DNA of 64,000 bases from Afipia sp. (GCA_017308595.1 JAFKER010000009.1:124001-188000); one strand, 5' to 3'; positions 27,166 through 36,573 are shown, counted from the first letter of the stretch. The notes: generated by a model from the letters alone, not told the origin. Numbers and translations are program-made.

Positions 27166-28569
27166 ATGAGCATTGCCGAAGGTCTTGATGCGCGAGCGAA
27201 GCGTGCGCCGCTGATCCCGCCGCGGCCGCCGCTCGCGCCGGATGATCTGTCTGCGCTCGGGCGCCTTGCGCTGATCCGCAGCAATGCGATCGCAAGCTGG
27301 GGTCCTCGCGCCTATGAGGAGGACATTATCAGGGGGCGCTTCTTCGGCCGCAGCAGTTTCATCCTCAACACGCCGGATGCGATCCGGCATATTCTTGTCG
27401 AGAATTACGAGAACTATACCCGGACCCCCGCAGCGTTCCGCGTGCTACGGCCGATTCTTGGCGAGGGCCTTTTGCTGGCCGAAGGCAAGGCGTGGAAAAA
27501 CCAGCGCCGCACGCTGGCGCCTGCCTTTGCGCCACGCGCGATTCCGCTGCTCGTTCCGCACATGCTGGCCGCGACAGACGATGCGATCGGTACGCTGCGG
27601 ATGCAAACGGGCGTGCCGATCGATCTGCGCGAAGCGATGCAGCGGCTTGCGCTGGATATTGCCGGGCGCACCATGTTCTCGTTCGAACTGGAGAAGCATG
27701 GCGCGGCTTTGCGCGGCTTCGTCAACGAGTACGGCGAGCGACTTGCGCAGCCGCGATTTCTCGATCTGCTGTTGCCGCCGGGCTGGCCCAGCCCACGGGA
27801 TATTTCCCGCGCCATGTTCCGCCGGCGCTGGACGCGCTTCATGGGAAATCTGATCGCCGAGCGGCGCGCCATGACGAGCCAATCGGGCTCCGGCGATGCC
27901 GCGCCACGCGATCTGTTTGATTTGATGGTAGCGGCGCGGGATCCGGAAACGGGTGAGGCTTTCACCGACGAACAGCTTGGCGATCAGGTTTCGACCATGA
28001 TCCTTGCAGGCCATGAGACCACGGCAACGGCGCTGTTCTGGTCGCTCTATCTGTTGGCGCTCGATCCGGCGACCCAGGATGAACTGGCTGCGGAGGCAAA
28101 AGGCGCGCTTGCAGGCGGGCCGCTCGACGCGACGCGGCTGACGTTCACCCGCGCGGTGCTGGACGAGACCATGCGGCTGTATCCGCCGGCCTTCCTGATC
28201 GTGCGTGCGGCGGCTGGTCCTGACACGGTGCCCGGCGCAGATATCGCGAAGAAGGATGTGGTGCTGATCTCGCCCTGGTTGCTGCACCGGCATGAGAAAC
28301 TCTGGGATCAGCCCAATGCTTTCAGGCCATCGCGTTTCCTGTCTGGCAACGCGCCACCGGATCGGTTCGCCTACCTGCCGTTCGGCGTCGGTCCGCGCGT
28401 CTGCATCGGCGCGCAGTTCGCGCTGACCGAAGCGACGCTGGCGCTCGCCAAGCTGGTCGCTGCCTTCCGGGTCGAGCTTCTCGAGCGCGAGCCGGTGACG
28501 CCGGTTGGCGTGGTGACCACGCAGCCGAATCGCTCGCCGATGTTTCGGATTACGCCGCGCACGGCCTGA
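27166..28569 (+). CDS. Cytochrome P450
   Basis: About 467 residues from the ATG at 27166, which has GGAG nine bases before it. P450 hallmarks: I-helix AGHETTATALFW near residue 281, K-helix ETMRLYP with Glu334 and Arg337, the meander NAFRPSRFL, and the haem loop FGVGPRVCIG with the axial ligand Cys413. It has no membrane anchor, so it is a soluble class I type. No ferredoxin or reductase gene is adjacent, so redox partners must come from elsewhere. The substrate is unknown. Confidence 0.95.
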   Translation: MSIAEGLDARAKRAPLIPPRPPLAPDDLSALGRLALIRSNAIASWGPRAYEEDIIRGRFFGRSSFILNTPDAIRHILVENYENYTRTPAAFRVLRPILGEGLLLAEGKAWKNQRRTLAPAFAPRAIPLLVPHMLAATDDAIGTLRMQTGVPIDLREAMQRLALDIAGRTMFSFELEKHGAALRGFVNEYGERLAQPRFLDLLLPPGWPSPRDISRAMFRRRWTRFMGNLIAERRAMTSQSGSGDAAPRDLFDLMVAARDPETGEAFTDEQLGDQVSTMILAGHETTATALFWSLYLLALDPATQDELAAEAKGALAGGPLDATRLTFTRAVLDETMRLYPPAFLIVRAAAGPDTVPGADIAKKDVVLISPWLLHRHEKLWDQPNAFRPSRFLSGNAPPDRFAYLPFGVGPRVCIGAQFALTEATLALAKLVAAFRVELLEREPVTPVGVVTTQPNRSPMFRITPRTA

Positions 28570-28792
28570 TGCGTCAGGCCTCACCGCGCCTTATTGCGCT
28601 GCGACAACGCCGGTAAGTTGATAACACGCGGGCGGTGTTCTTATTCCAAAGTCTTAGAAACTATCGGCGCAAGCCGCGTCGAAGAGTCGCATTCATCCGA
28701 TCATTCTTGCCAAACCTCCCCGCAAGCCTTTGTCTTGCCATCAATCAAAAAAGGTCCGTTCAAAAAGAGCGGGCTCATCAGGGGAGAACGCC

Positions 28793-29941
28793 ATGACGAA
28801 ACGACACAAAGATAAAACCTCCACGGACAAAACCTCCAGCCGCCGTAACTTTCTGAAAGTTGCCGCAGCCGGGGCCGCTGCAAGCGTTGCAGCGCCGGCC
28901 GCGCTCGCCCAGAGCGGCCCGATCGCCATGCGCTTCCAGAGCACGTGGCCGTCGAAGGATATTTTCCACGAATACGCGCTCGATTACGCCAAGAAGGTCA
29001 ACGACATGACCGGCGGCGATCTGAAGATCGAAGTGCTGCCTGCGGGCGCGGTGGTGCCGGCGTTCCAGCTGCTCGAAGCCGTGTCCAAGGGCACGCTCGA
29101 CGGCGGCCACGGCGTGCTCGCCTATCACTACGGCAAGAGCAATGCGCTCGCGCTGTGGGGGTCGGGTCCGGCTTACGCGATGGACGCCAACATGCTGCTC
29201 GCCTGGCACAAGTACGGCGGCGGCAAGGAGCTTCTGGAGAAGCTTTACAAGTCGATCGGCGCCAACGTCGTCTCGTTCCCGTATGGGCCGATGCCGTCGC
29301 AGCCGCTCGGCTGGTTCAAGAAACCGGTGACCAAGGCCGACGATCTGAAGGGCGTCAAGTTCCGCACCGTCGGTATCTCGATCGACGTGTTCACCGGCAT
29401 GGGCGCCGCCGTCAACGCGCTGCCCGGCGGCGAAATCGTCTCGGCGATGGATCGCGGCCTGCTCGACGCGGCTGAATTCAACAACGCCTCGTCGGATCGC
29501 GTGCTCGGCTTCCCGGACGTCTCGAAGGTCTGCATGCTGCAGAGCTACCATCAGAACGCCGAGCAGTTCGAAATCATGTTCAACAAGACCAAGTATGACG
29601 CGCTGCCCGAGAAGATGCGCGCCATTCTCGACAATGCGGCGGAAGCCGCAGGTCAGGACATGGCCTGGAAGGCGATCGATCGCTATTCCAAGGACTATGC
29701 GGAGATGCAGTCCAAGGACAAGGTGAAGTTCTACAAGACACCGGACTCGGTTCTGCAGAAGCAGCTCGACATCTACGACGAGGTCGTCACCAAGAAGTCG
29801 TCGGATCCGCTGTTCAAGGAAATCGTGGAATCCCAGCTGGCTTTCGCCAAGCGCGCAACGCAGTGGGAGCAGGACACGATCACCAACCGGCGCATGGCGT
29901 ATAACCACTACTTCGGGCCGAACGCCAAGAAGAAGACCTGA
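28793..29941 (+). CDS. TRAP transporter substrate-binding protein (DctP family), Tat signal
   Basis: About 382 residues from the ATG at 28793, preceded by GGGGAG. SSRRNFLKVAAAGAAASVAAP is a twin-arginine signal. The mature protein is of the mannitol/chloroaromatic-compound TRAP type: MRFQSTWPSKDIFHEYA, GGDLKIEVLPAGAVVP, KGTLDGGHGVLAYHYG, ADDLKGVKFRTVGISIDVFT and the Arg that would salt-bridge a carboxylate ligand. The two permease genes follow on the same strand, after a strong stem-loop. Ligand is likely an organic acid; not determined. Confidence 0.95.
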   Translation: MTKRHKDKTSTDKTSSRRNFLKVAAAGAAASVAAPAALAQSGPIAMRFQSTWPSKDIFHEYALDYAKKVNDMTGGDLKIEVLPAGAVVPAFQLLEAVSKGTLDGGHGVLAYHYGKSNALALWGSGPAYAMDANMLLAWHKYGGGKELLEKLYKSIGANVVSFPYGPMPSQPLGWFKKPVTKADDLKGVKFRTVGISIDVFTGMGAAVNALPGGEIVSAMDRGLLDAAEFNNASSDRVLGFPDVSKVCMLQSYHQNAEQFEIMFNKTKYDALPEKMRAILDNAAEAAGQDMAWKAIDRYSKDYAEMQSKDKVKFYKTPDSVLQKQLDIYDEVVTKKSSDPLFKEIVESQLAFAKRATQWEQDTITNRRMAYNHYFGPNAKKKT

Positions 29942-29961
29942 CGCAATAATCAGCACGAACA

Positions 29962-29997
29962 AGGCATCATCCGGGATGGCGATCCCGGATGATGCTT
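29962..29997 (+). terminator. Strong stem-loop between TRAP binding protein and permease genes
   Basis: GCATCATCCGGGAT (29964-29977), loop GGCG, ATCCCGGATGATGC (29982-29995): a perfect 14-bp stem extended by one G-T and one A-T pair. Only TT follows, so it is at most a partial terminator. Its position after the binding-protein gene is typical of elements that stabilise the upstream mRNA and lower permease expression. Confidence 0.7.
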
Positions 29998-30050
29998 CGT
30001 ATCGTTTTCGATGATCGCTCGGACTCCTTCAGAACAAGTGGCGGCCTCCC

Positions 30051-30719
30051 ATGAATGCGCAGCGCGTTCTCCATAAGATAGACGGCATCAGTACCTGGAC
30101 CGGCAAGGCCGCGGCGTGGTTGATCATGGGGCTGATGCTTCTGGTCTGCGCCGAAGTCTTCAAGCGTTACATCCTCAACATGCCCACGGCGTGGATCTTC
30201 GACGCCTCGAACATGATGTACGGCACGCTGTTCATGATCGGCGGCGCCTACACGCTGGCGCAGAACGGTCATGTGCGCGGAGACTTTCTCTACAGCTCGA
30301 TGCGCCCGCGCACGCAAGCCTCGCTCGATCTGGCGCTTTATTTTCTGTTTTTCCTGCCGGGTATTGCCGCGCTGCTGTATGCCGGTTGGGGTTATGCCGT
30401 CGATTCCTGGCGCATCAACGAACACTCCAATGTCACCGCCGACGGGCCTCCGGTCTGGCAATTCAAGTTCATGATTCCGCTGGCCGGCGCGCTGCTGTTG
30501 CTGCAGGGCGCGGCCGAAATCATGCGCTGCGTGATCTGTCTCAGGACAGGCGCATGGCCGAGCCGGCTGAAGGACGTCTCCGAAATCGATGTGGTCGAGG
30601 AGCAGCTTGCGCACAGCGAGCATGTCGATGAGGAAACGCGCAAGCTCGCCATCGAACACGCGCAGGATATTGAGGAAAGCGCGCGCCAGCGCGGCTTGGG
30701 TGGAGACCAATCGAAATGA
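30051..30719 (+). CDS. TRAP transporter small permease (DctQ)
   Basis: 222 residues with four predicted membrane helices (AAWLIMGLMLLVCAEVF, MYGTLFMIGGAYTLAQ, LALYFLFFLPGIAALLYAG and MIPLAGALLLLQGAAEIM). FKRYILNMPTAWIF and AQNGHVRGDFLY are typical of the subunit. It docks the binding protein and pairs with the large permease. The C-terminal 50 residues are charged and cytoplasmic. Its TGA overlaps the ATG of the next gene as ATGA, which implies translational coupling. Confidence 0.95.
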   Translation: MNAQRVLHKIDGISTWTGKAAAWLIMGLMLLVCAEVFKRYILNMPTAWIFDASNMMYGTLFMIGGAYTLAQNGHVRGDFLYSSMRPRTQASLDLALYFLFFLPGIAALLYAGWGYAVDSWRINEHSNVTADGPPVWQFKFMIPLAGALLLLQGAAEIMRCVICLRTGAWPSRLKDVSEIDVVEEQLAHSEHVDEETRKLAIEHAQDIEESARQRGLGGDQSK

Positions 30720-32578
30720 GCGATCCAGCACTCGGTCTCCTGATGCTCGGCCTGATCGTGGTCGTCATCATCATGGGCTTCCCCACGGCGTTCACGCTGA
30801 TGGGGCTCGGCATGTTCTTCGGTCTGTTCGCCTATCACCGCTCGGGTGAATCGTGGGCCGACAATCACATCTTCGACCTGATGGTCCAGCGCACTTACGG
30901 CGCGATGACCAACGACGTCCTGATCTCCATCCCGCTGTTCGTCCTCATGGGCTACGTGATGGAACGCGGCGCGCTGGTGGACAAGATGTTCTACTCGATC
31001 CAGCTGGCGTTCCGCCGCGTGCCGGCGTCGCTGGCGGTGGCGACGCTGTTTGTCTGCACGTTCTGGGGTATCGCCTCGGGCCTGGTCGGCGCGGTGGTCG
31101 TGCTGATGGGCGTGATCGCGTTCAATCCGATGCTGAAGGCGGGCTATGACGTCAAGCTGGCGTCCGGCGTCATCACGGCCGGCGGCACGCTCGGCATCCT
31201 GATTCCGCCATCGGTCATGATCATCGTCTATGCGGCGGTGGCCGGGCAGTCGGTGGTCAAGCTCTATGCCGCGACGATGTTTCCGGGCTTCTTTCTTTCG
31301 CTGCTCTATCTCATCTACATCATCGGCTGGGCGCTGCTGAATCCCAAGATCGCGCCGAAACTGTCCGAGGAGCAGACACGCGTCCCGGTCCGGCCATGGA
31401 TCGCCGAACTGCAGCGGTCTTATTCGGCCAGAATGCTGCCGGCATTTCTGGGAGCCGTCATCTCGCCCGCAAGGGCGCTGGCGATCACTGCCGCCGACGT
31501 GCGCGTCAGCTACGGCCTGCTGCTGAAGAATCTCGGCTTCGCGTTGGTGCCGCTGGTGATGGCGGTGGGCACGTTGTGGGGCGCGTGGTGGTATGTGGTG
31601 ATCTACCAGCAGCAGGGAGTGGAGCCGCCGCCGCCCGCTGCTGTCACGCAGCAACTTGGTGCGGGAACGCAGTCGGCAGAGCCCGCAGAAGAAAAGCTGC
31701 AGGAACTGGGCGGCGCCTCCGCGGACGAGGGAAAGAGCGAACCTGAGACCTTGCAGCAGATGGGCAGCGCCGAACTGCGCGCCCAGATACAGGGCGTGCC
31801 GGCGGATGCGGGGCCGCCGCATCAGTTCTACGTCTACTTCGGGTTCACGTGCGCGATTATCGGGCTGATCCTGTTTTACTATTACTGGACCATGGGGGCG
31901 GAGCAGTTCGAGGTGCTGCGGCTGCTGGTGGCGTCGGTGATGCCGCTCGGTATCCTGTCGGTGCTGGTGCTGGCGGTGATTCTGCTGGGCATCACCACGG
32001 CGACGGAGTCCGCGGCGGTGGGTGCGGCGGGCGCGTTCCTGCTGGCGTTCCAGGCCCGGACTCTCGACTGGAAGAAGACCAAGGAGGCGGTGTTCCTCAC
32101 AGCGAAGACCACTTCGATGGTGTGCTGGCTGTTCGTCGGGTCGGCGCTGTTCTCGGCGGTGTTCGCAATTCTCGGCGGCCAGGCGCTGCTCGAGAGCTGG
32201 GTGCTGTCGATGAATCTCACGCCGACGCAGTTCATGATCCTGTCGCAGGCAATCATCTTCATCCTCGGCTGGCCGCTGGAATGGACCGAGATCATCGTGA
32301 TCTTCGTGCCGATCTTCCTGCCGATGCTCAAGCACTTCGGCATCGATCCGATCCTGTGGGGCGTGCTGGTGTTCGTGAATCTGCAGGCGGCGTTCCTGTC
32401 GCCGCCGGTGGCGATGTCGGCGTTCTATCTGAAAGGCGTCGCGCCGAAGCATGTCACGCTCAACCAGATCTTCGCTGGCATGATGCCGTACATGCTGATC
32501 GTGATCGTCTGCATGGTGCTGATGTATCTGTGGCCGGGCATGACGCTGTGGCTGCCGAACTATCTGTACGGGAACTGA
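30716..32578 (+). CDS. TRAP transporter large permease (DctM) with insertion
   Basis: 620 residues, about 190 longer than a typical DctM. The N-terminal part has MGFPTAFTLMGLGMFFGLF, IPLFVLMGYVMERG, GALVGAVVVLMG-like and GGTLGILIPPSVMIIVYA motifs, and the C-terminal part has LGITTATESAAVGAAGAFLLA and LGWPLEWTEIIVIFVPIFLP. Between them lies an extra helix, an Ala/Pro/Glu-rich loop of about 75 residues (PPPPAAVTQQLGAG to VPADAGPPHQF) and another extra helix. The loop contains three short QxLG/QxMG elements. It forms the sodium-driven transport channel. Confidence 0.95.
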   Translation: MSDPALGLLMLGLIVVVIIMGFPTAFTLMGLGMFFGLFAYHRSGESWADNHIFDLMVQRTYGAMTNDVLISIPLFVLMGYVMERGALVDKMFYSIQLAFRRVPASLAVATLFVCTFWGIASGLVGAVVVLMGVIAFNPMLKAGYDVKLASGVITAGGTLGILIPPSVMIIVYAAVAGQSVVKLYAATMFPGFFLSLLYLIYIIGWALLNPKIAPKLSEEQTRVPVRPWIAELQRSYSARMLPAFLGAVISPARALAITAADVRVSYGLLLKNLGFALVPLVMAVGTLWGAWWYVVIYQQQGVEPPPPAAVTQQLGAGTQSAEPAEEKLQELGGASADEGKSEPETLQQMGSAELRAQIQGVPADAGPPHQFYVYFGFTCAIIGLILFYYYWTMGAEQFEVLRLLVASVMPLGILSVLVLAVILLGITTATESAAVGAAGAFLLAFQARTLDWKKTKEAVFLTAKTTSMVCWLFVGSALFSAVFAILGGQALLESWVLSMNLTPTQFMILSQAIIFILGWPLEWTEIIVIFVPIFLPMLKHFGIDPILWGVLVFVNLQAAFLSPPVAMSAFYLKGVAPKHVTLNQIFAGMMPYMLIVIVCMVLMYLWPGMTLWLPNYLYGN

Positions 32579-32589
32579 CGCAAAAACGT

Positions 32590-32618
32590 GATCGGCCGGA
32601 GCATGTCTCCGGCCGATC
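32590..32618 (+). terminator. Stem-loop at the end of the TRAP operon
   Basis: GATCGGCCGGAG (32590-32601), loop CATGT, CTCCGGCCGATC (32607-32618): a perfect 12-bp stem 11 bases after the dctM stop. There is no T-tract, so termination may need Rho or the element may act as a 3' stabiliser. Confidence 0.6.
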
Positions 32619-32668
32619 TGACGTATCCATTACTTGGATACCCGGTAGGTCTGCCGTAAACTGCGGCC

Positions 32669-34078
32669 ATGAGCGACTTTAATTCCCTGTACGCGACCCT
32701 GAAGCAGACTGCCGATCCGAAGGTGGCCGCAGCGATCCAGACTCTGGTCGAAACCGGCGCCGATCATGAGCTCAACCGGATCAACCTGATTGAGTTCGCC
32801 GCCAGAACCGGTCTTGCCGAGGAGAAGGTGATCTCGGGGTTTCTCCATGCCTCGCAGATCGGCATTTTCGATTTGACCTGGAACGTGCTGTGCCCCGGCT
32901 GCAGCGGCGTGCTCGGCGCGCATGACACGTTGAAGCAGCTTCAGCCGGAGGACTATCATTGCGGCCTGTGTGCCGCAGGTTATCAGGCCTCCATCGACGA
33001 TCAGGTCGAGGTCGCTTTCACCGTCAGCCCGCGCGTGCGGCGGATTGCTGCGCACGATCCTCATACGCTCCCAAGCTGGGATTACTGGCGGCAGATTTTC
33101 TGGAGTTCGGGGATCGACTTCAACGAAGATTCGTTCTCCCGTCTCGTGAACGAGGCGACGCTCGAAGCGGTGGAACTGGCCGCGGGCGAAAAGGCGGTTG
33201 TCTCGCTGCAATTGCCTGCTGAATTCGTGATCGTGTTCGAGCCGGTGACGCATTCGGCGCTGTTCCTCGACGTCAAGGGCGAACCGACCAAAGAGAAGCA
33301 GAACGCATCGCTGACCTTCGATGGCGTGCATGCGCCGACCGGCACAGTCGAAATGCGTCCCGGTCCGCTGCGGTTGACGCTGGACAATCAATCCAGAAAC
33401 CGGGTTCTGCCGTCGGTGTGGATCGCGGGCGATGCGCTCCACGATCTGCTCGGCAAGCGCAAGCCCATCGTGACTGCAAAACGGATCCTGGCGAACCAGA
33501 CGTTCCGCGATCTCTACAAGGCCGACAATCTCAATATCGATCAGCGCCTCAAGATCACATCGCTGACATTCTTGTTTACCGACCTGAAAGGGTCGACGGC
33601 GCTTTACGAGCGCGTGGGGGATCTCGCGGCTTTCGATCTGGTCCGGGCGCATTTTCGCGCGCTGCTGGAGATCATCGCGTCGGAGGCAGGCGCCGTGGTC
33701 AAGACCATCGGCGACGCGGTGATGGCGACCTTCGTCCGGCCCGAGCAGGCGGTCGCCGCCGGCATTCGCATGCGCAAGGCGATGGACGACCTGAACGAGG
33801 CGCGGGGGACCAGCGACCTGCTGGTCAAGATCGGGATTCATGAGGGCGCCTGCCTCGCGGTAATGCTGAACGAGCGGCAGGATTATTTCGGCCAGACCGT
33901 CAATATCGCGGCGCGGGTGCAGGGGCAGGCCACCGAACGGGCGATCAATGCGACCGGACCGGTGGTCAAATCCCCCGCAGTGATGGAGCTGCTGGCCAAA
34001 GCCGGCCTGACTCCGGCGGAAAAAACCGTTGAATTGCGGGGGATTTCCGACAGCGTGGTGATCTATGAAATCCCGTGA
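32669..34078 (+). CDS. Class III adenylate/guanylate cyclase with N-terminal zinc-ribbon-like region
   Basis: 469 residues. The N-terminal half (1-280) is a DUF5939-type region with two CxxC pairs, CPGC and CGLC around residues 75-105, which likely bind a metal, and a beta-rich middle. The C-terminal cyclase domain (about 295-460) has the metal-site Asp of FLFTDLKGSTALYERVGD, the second Asp of KTIGDAVMATF and the substrate region LLVKIGIHEGACLAV ... YFGQTVNIAARVQ. It is predicted to make cAMP or cGMP. Signal input is unknown; no membrane segment is seen. Confidence 0.9.
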   Translation: MSDFNSLYATLKQTADPKVAAAIQTLVETGADHELNRINLIEFAARTGLAEEKVISGFLHASQIGIFDLTWNVLCPGCSGVLGAHDTLKQLQPEDYHCGLCAAGYQASIDDQVEVAFTVSPRVRRIAAHDPHTLPSWDYWRQIFWSSGIDFNEDSFSRLVNEATLEAVELAAGEKAVVSLQLPAEFVIVFEPVTHSALFLDVKGEPTKEKQNASLTFDGVHAPTGTVEMRPGPLRLTLDNQSRNRVLPSVWIAGDALHDLLGKRKPIVTAKRILANQTFRDLYKADNLNIDQRLKITSLTFLFTDLKGSTALYERVGDLAAFDLVRAHFRALLEIIASEAGAVVKTIGDAVMATFVRPEQAVAAGIRMRKAMDDLNEARGTSDLLVKIGIHEGACLAVMLNERQDYFGQTVNIAARVQGQATERAINATGPVVKSPAVMELLAKAGLTPAEKTVELRGISDSVVIYEIP

Positions 34079-34277
34079 CGGGATTGTGTCGCCAGCTCCC
34101 GGGGGATGCGCCAGGTCTGCGGAACCCGCCTGAGATTGCCAGAGTTTCATTTTCAGGCCATAGAACCTGACGATCTTGTGCCTTAGATTTTGTCCGGGCG
34201 TGACCTTGCGGAAAGCTGCATGTGCTTTTTCGGGTGTCGAGCCTTCGTCAGGTCCCGTTTTTCGATAGCAGAGATTG

Positions 34278-34757
34278 ATGCTCGACAGATTGCGCCACTT
34301 TATCGCCGACGTTGTTTCCCCTTCCGGAACAGAGACGCGCACGTTTGCCGATGGCGACTATCGGCTGGCGGCCGCCGCGCTGCTGATCCATGTGATCTCG
34401 CTCGATGGCGAGCCGTCGGAGGCCGAGAAGCGCAAGCTTCATGCGCTGCTCGAGTATCGTTTCGATCTCGATCAGGGAACTGCAGCGAAGCTGATCGCAG
34501 ACGCGACGCTGGCCGAGGGTGAGGCTGTCGATCTCTATCATTTCACCAGCGTGATCATGCGCTCGGTCAACGAAGAGGGCCGTCTTCGCATCATCGAGAT
34601 GATGTGGGAGCTTGTTTTCGCGGATGGCCATGTCACTGAATTCGAAGACAATGTTGTGTGGCGGGCCGCGGATCTGCTCGGCATTTCAGCGCGCGACCGG
34701 CTCAATCTCAAGCATCGTGTCGCCGACGGACGGCTGGCGTCCGACACGACGATATAG
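34278..34757 (+). CDS. TerB family protein (tellurite-resistance-like helical domain)
   Basis: About 159 residues from the ATG at 34278 (a TTG directly before it is in frame). An all-helical TerB domain with LAAAALLIHVISLDGEPSEAEKRKL, HFTSVIMRSVNEEGRLRIIEMMWELVFADGH and EFEDNVVWRAADLLGI shows the acidic pairs of the family that bind metal. No other ter genes are near, so a role in tellurite resistance is not implied; such solo TerB proteins are common in alphaproteobacteria. Confidence 0.9.
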   Translation: MLDRLRHFIADVVSPSGTETRTFADGDYRLAAAALLIHVISLDGEPSEAEKRKLHALLEYRFDLDQGTAAKLIADATLAEGEAVDLYHFTSVIMRSVNEEGRLRIIEMMWELVFADGHVTEFEDNVVWRAADLLGISARDRLNLKHRVADGRLASDTTI

Positions 34758-34824
34758 CTGCCGTTTTTTATGATTTTTTTCTTTCGCTTTTTTCCCGCCA
34801 AACTTGAAACGACAACATGACTTC

Positions 34825-35601
34825 ATGACCAAACGTGTCACGCTCATTACGGGCGCCTCTTCGGGCATCGGCGCGGAGCTGGCGCGAATCTTCGCGTCGA
34901 ACGGTACGGATACCGTGCTGGTCGCACGCCGCGAGGATCGTCTTCAGCAACTCGCCAGTGAGATTGCCGCTGCCGGATATTCACGTCCGGAAATCCTGGC
35001 TTGCGATCTTTGCGCGCCGGATGTCTGCGAAAAGATAGTGGCTTCGTTAAAGGCGATGGATGCCGAGGTTGAAACCGTGGTCAACAATGCGGGTTACGGC
35101 CTGTTCGGCGAGGCCATCGACCTCGATCGGGCCCAGCAGCTGGCGATGGTCGACCTGAATGTGCGCGTGCTCACCGAACTGACCCTGCGCTTTGCCGACA
35201 GCATCGTTCGGCACCGCGGCGGCATTCTCAACGTCGCCTCGATCGCGTCATTCCTGCCGGGGCCGCGCATGGCGGTCTATTACGCCACCAAGGCCTATGT
35301 TCTGTCGTTCACCGAGGCGATGCGGGGCGAACTCGGGCCGAAAGGCGTGCGGGTCACGGCCCTGTGTCCGGGCACCGTGCCGACCGAATTTCAGGGCGTT
35401 GCCGGCTTCAAGCCGGGGCTGGATTCGGCGGTCCTTAACCTGTCGGCGGCGGCAGTGGCGCGGGCCGGATATCGCGGGCTGATGTCCAACAAGCGGCTGG
35501 TGCTGCCGGGCGTCGGTGTGCGGATGATCCCGTTCCTGCTGCGCTTTGCGCCGCGAAGCCTGGTGCTGGCGTCGGTCGCGCGGGTACAGCAGAAGCGTTA
35601 G
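34825..35601 (+). CDS. Short-chain dehydrogenase/reductase
   Basis: About 258 residues from the ATG at 34825. Classical SDR features: cofactor loop TGASSGIGAELARIF, NNAGYG, catalytic Ser of NVASIASFLPGPRM and the YYATKAY motif with Tyr and Lys, then CPGTVPTEF. An Arg pair in VARREDRL after the second strand favours NADP(H). Substrate unknown; no pathway neighbour. Confidence 0.92.
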   Translation: MTKRVTLITGASSGIGAELARIFASNGTDTVLVARREDRLQQLASEIAAAGYSRPEILACDLCAPDVCEKIVASLKAMDAEVETVVNNAGYGLFGEAIDLDRAQQLAMVDLNVRVLTELTLRFADSIVRHRGGILNVASIASFLPGPRMAVYYATKAYVLSFTEAMRGELGPKGVRVTALCPGTVPTEFQGVAGFKPGLDSAVLNLSAAAVARAGYRGLMSNKRLVLPGVGVRMIPFLLRFAPRSLVLASVARVQQKR

Positions 35602-35733
35602 GGGTAAAAAGCCCGCCCGCGCAGGTCACCTGCGCGTAATTCCGCCTCGACGGCCCTCGCGCAACACAATATTTTCCAATTCGGCGTTCAATGGAGACGC
35701 TTATCCTCCGCTGGGGATGGAAAAGACGATTCG

Positions 35734-36558
35734 ATGCTGCGGCCTGACGGAAATCGCCCCTTCGATTGCGGCCTTGAGACTACTGGTCCGACAACGTTTG
35801 GCCTCACCGCATGCGGCCGGTTTACCGCACTTCCCGTGCTGATCGTTCTCCATGGACCGATGTCGACACCGGGCCGGGTCGGTAATGCGCTACGCGCGAT
35901 GGGGCACCCTCTCGATGTCCGCCGCCCGGTGTTCGGCGATCCGCTTCCCGAAACGCTCGACCATTATGCCGGGGCGATTATCTTCGGCGGCCCGATGAGC
36001 GCCAACGACAACGACGATTTCATCCGCCGGGAGATTGACTGGCTCGCGGTGCCTCTGAAAGAGCAGCGCCCTTTCCTCGGCATTTGCCTTGGGGCGCAAA
36101 TGCTTGCCCGGCATCTCGGCGCCAAGGTCGGTCCCCATCCGCAGGGCCGCGCTGAAGTCGGCTACTATCCGATCCGCCCGACCGAGGCGGGCCGCAGGAT
36201 TTGCTCGCATTGGCCCGATCACGTCTATCAGTGGCACCGCGAAGGATTCGAACTTCCCGCGGGCACTGAACAGCTGGCCGAGGGCGATGATTTTCCGGTG
36301 CAGGCGTTCCGAACCGGACGCTCTTTCGGAATCCAGTTTCATCCCGATGTCACTCACGCGATGCTGCATCGCTGGACCACGCGGGGACATGAGCGCATGT
36401 CGCTTCCGGGGGCACGCAATCGTGCGGAACATTTCAACGGACGCATGGTCCATGATCTCGCGGAGCGTGCGTGGCTGATGGCCTTTCTTGATGGCTGGCT
36501 GCACCGGCCGCCTGCGGGTGAAACCCGCAGTTCTGTCGCATCACTCGCGGCGGAGTGA
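35734..36558 (+). CDS. Class I glutamine amidotransferase family protein
   Basis: Up to 274 residues from the ATG at 35734, but the family part begins near LPVLIVLHGPMSTPGRVGNAL; a GTG at 35836 may be the true start, giving 240 residues. The GATase class I domain has GAIIFGGPMSANDND, the nucleophile Cys in FLGICLGAQMLA, and the His/Glu pair region FGIQFHPDVTHAM. It is the type annotated as GMP synthase-like, without the synthase domain, so its acceptor is unknown. The next gene starts 15 bases later. Confidence 0.88.
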   Translation: MLRPDGNRPFDCGLETTGPTTFGLTACGRFTALPVLIVLHGPMSTPGRVGNALRAMGHPLDVRRPVFGDPLPETLDHYAGAIIFGGPMSANDNDDFIRREIDWLAVPLKEQRPFLGICLGAQMLARHLGAKVGPHPQGRAEVGYYPIRPTEAGRRICSHWPDHVYQWHREGFELPAGTEQLAEGDDFPVQAFRTGRSFGIQFHPDVTHAMLHRWTTRGHERMSLPGARNRAEHFNGRMVHDLAERAWLMAFLDGWLHRPPAGETRSSVASLAAE

Positions 36559-36573
36559 TGTGAGGCCGGCGAA

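Noticed and set aside
30392-32452. Open frame of 686 codons antisense to the TRAP permeases
   Set aside because: His/Arg/Gln-rich composition is that of antisense to membrane-protein codons; the plus-strand genes are clear.
34278-34757. Tellurite-resistance locus
   Set aside because: Only a solo TerB domain is present; no terC, terD or terZ-like genes are nearby.
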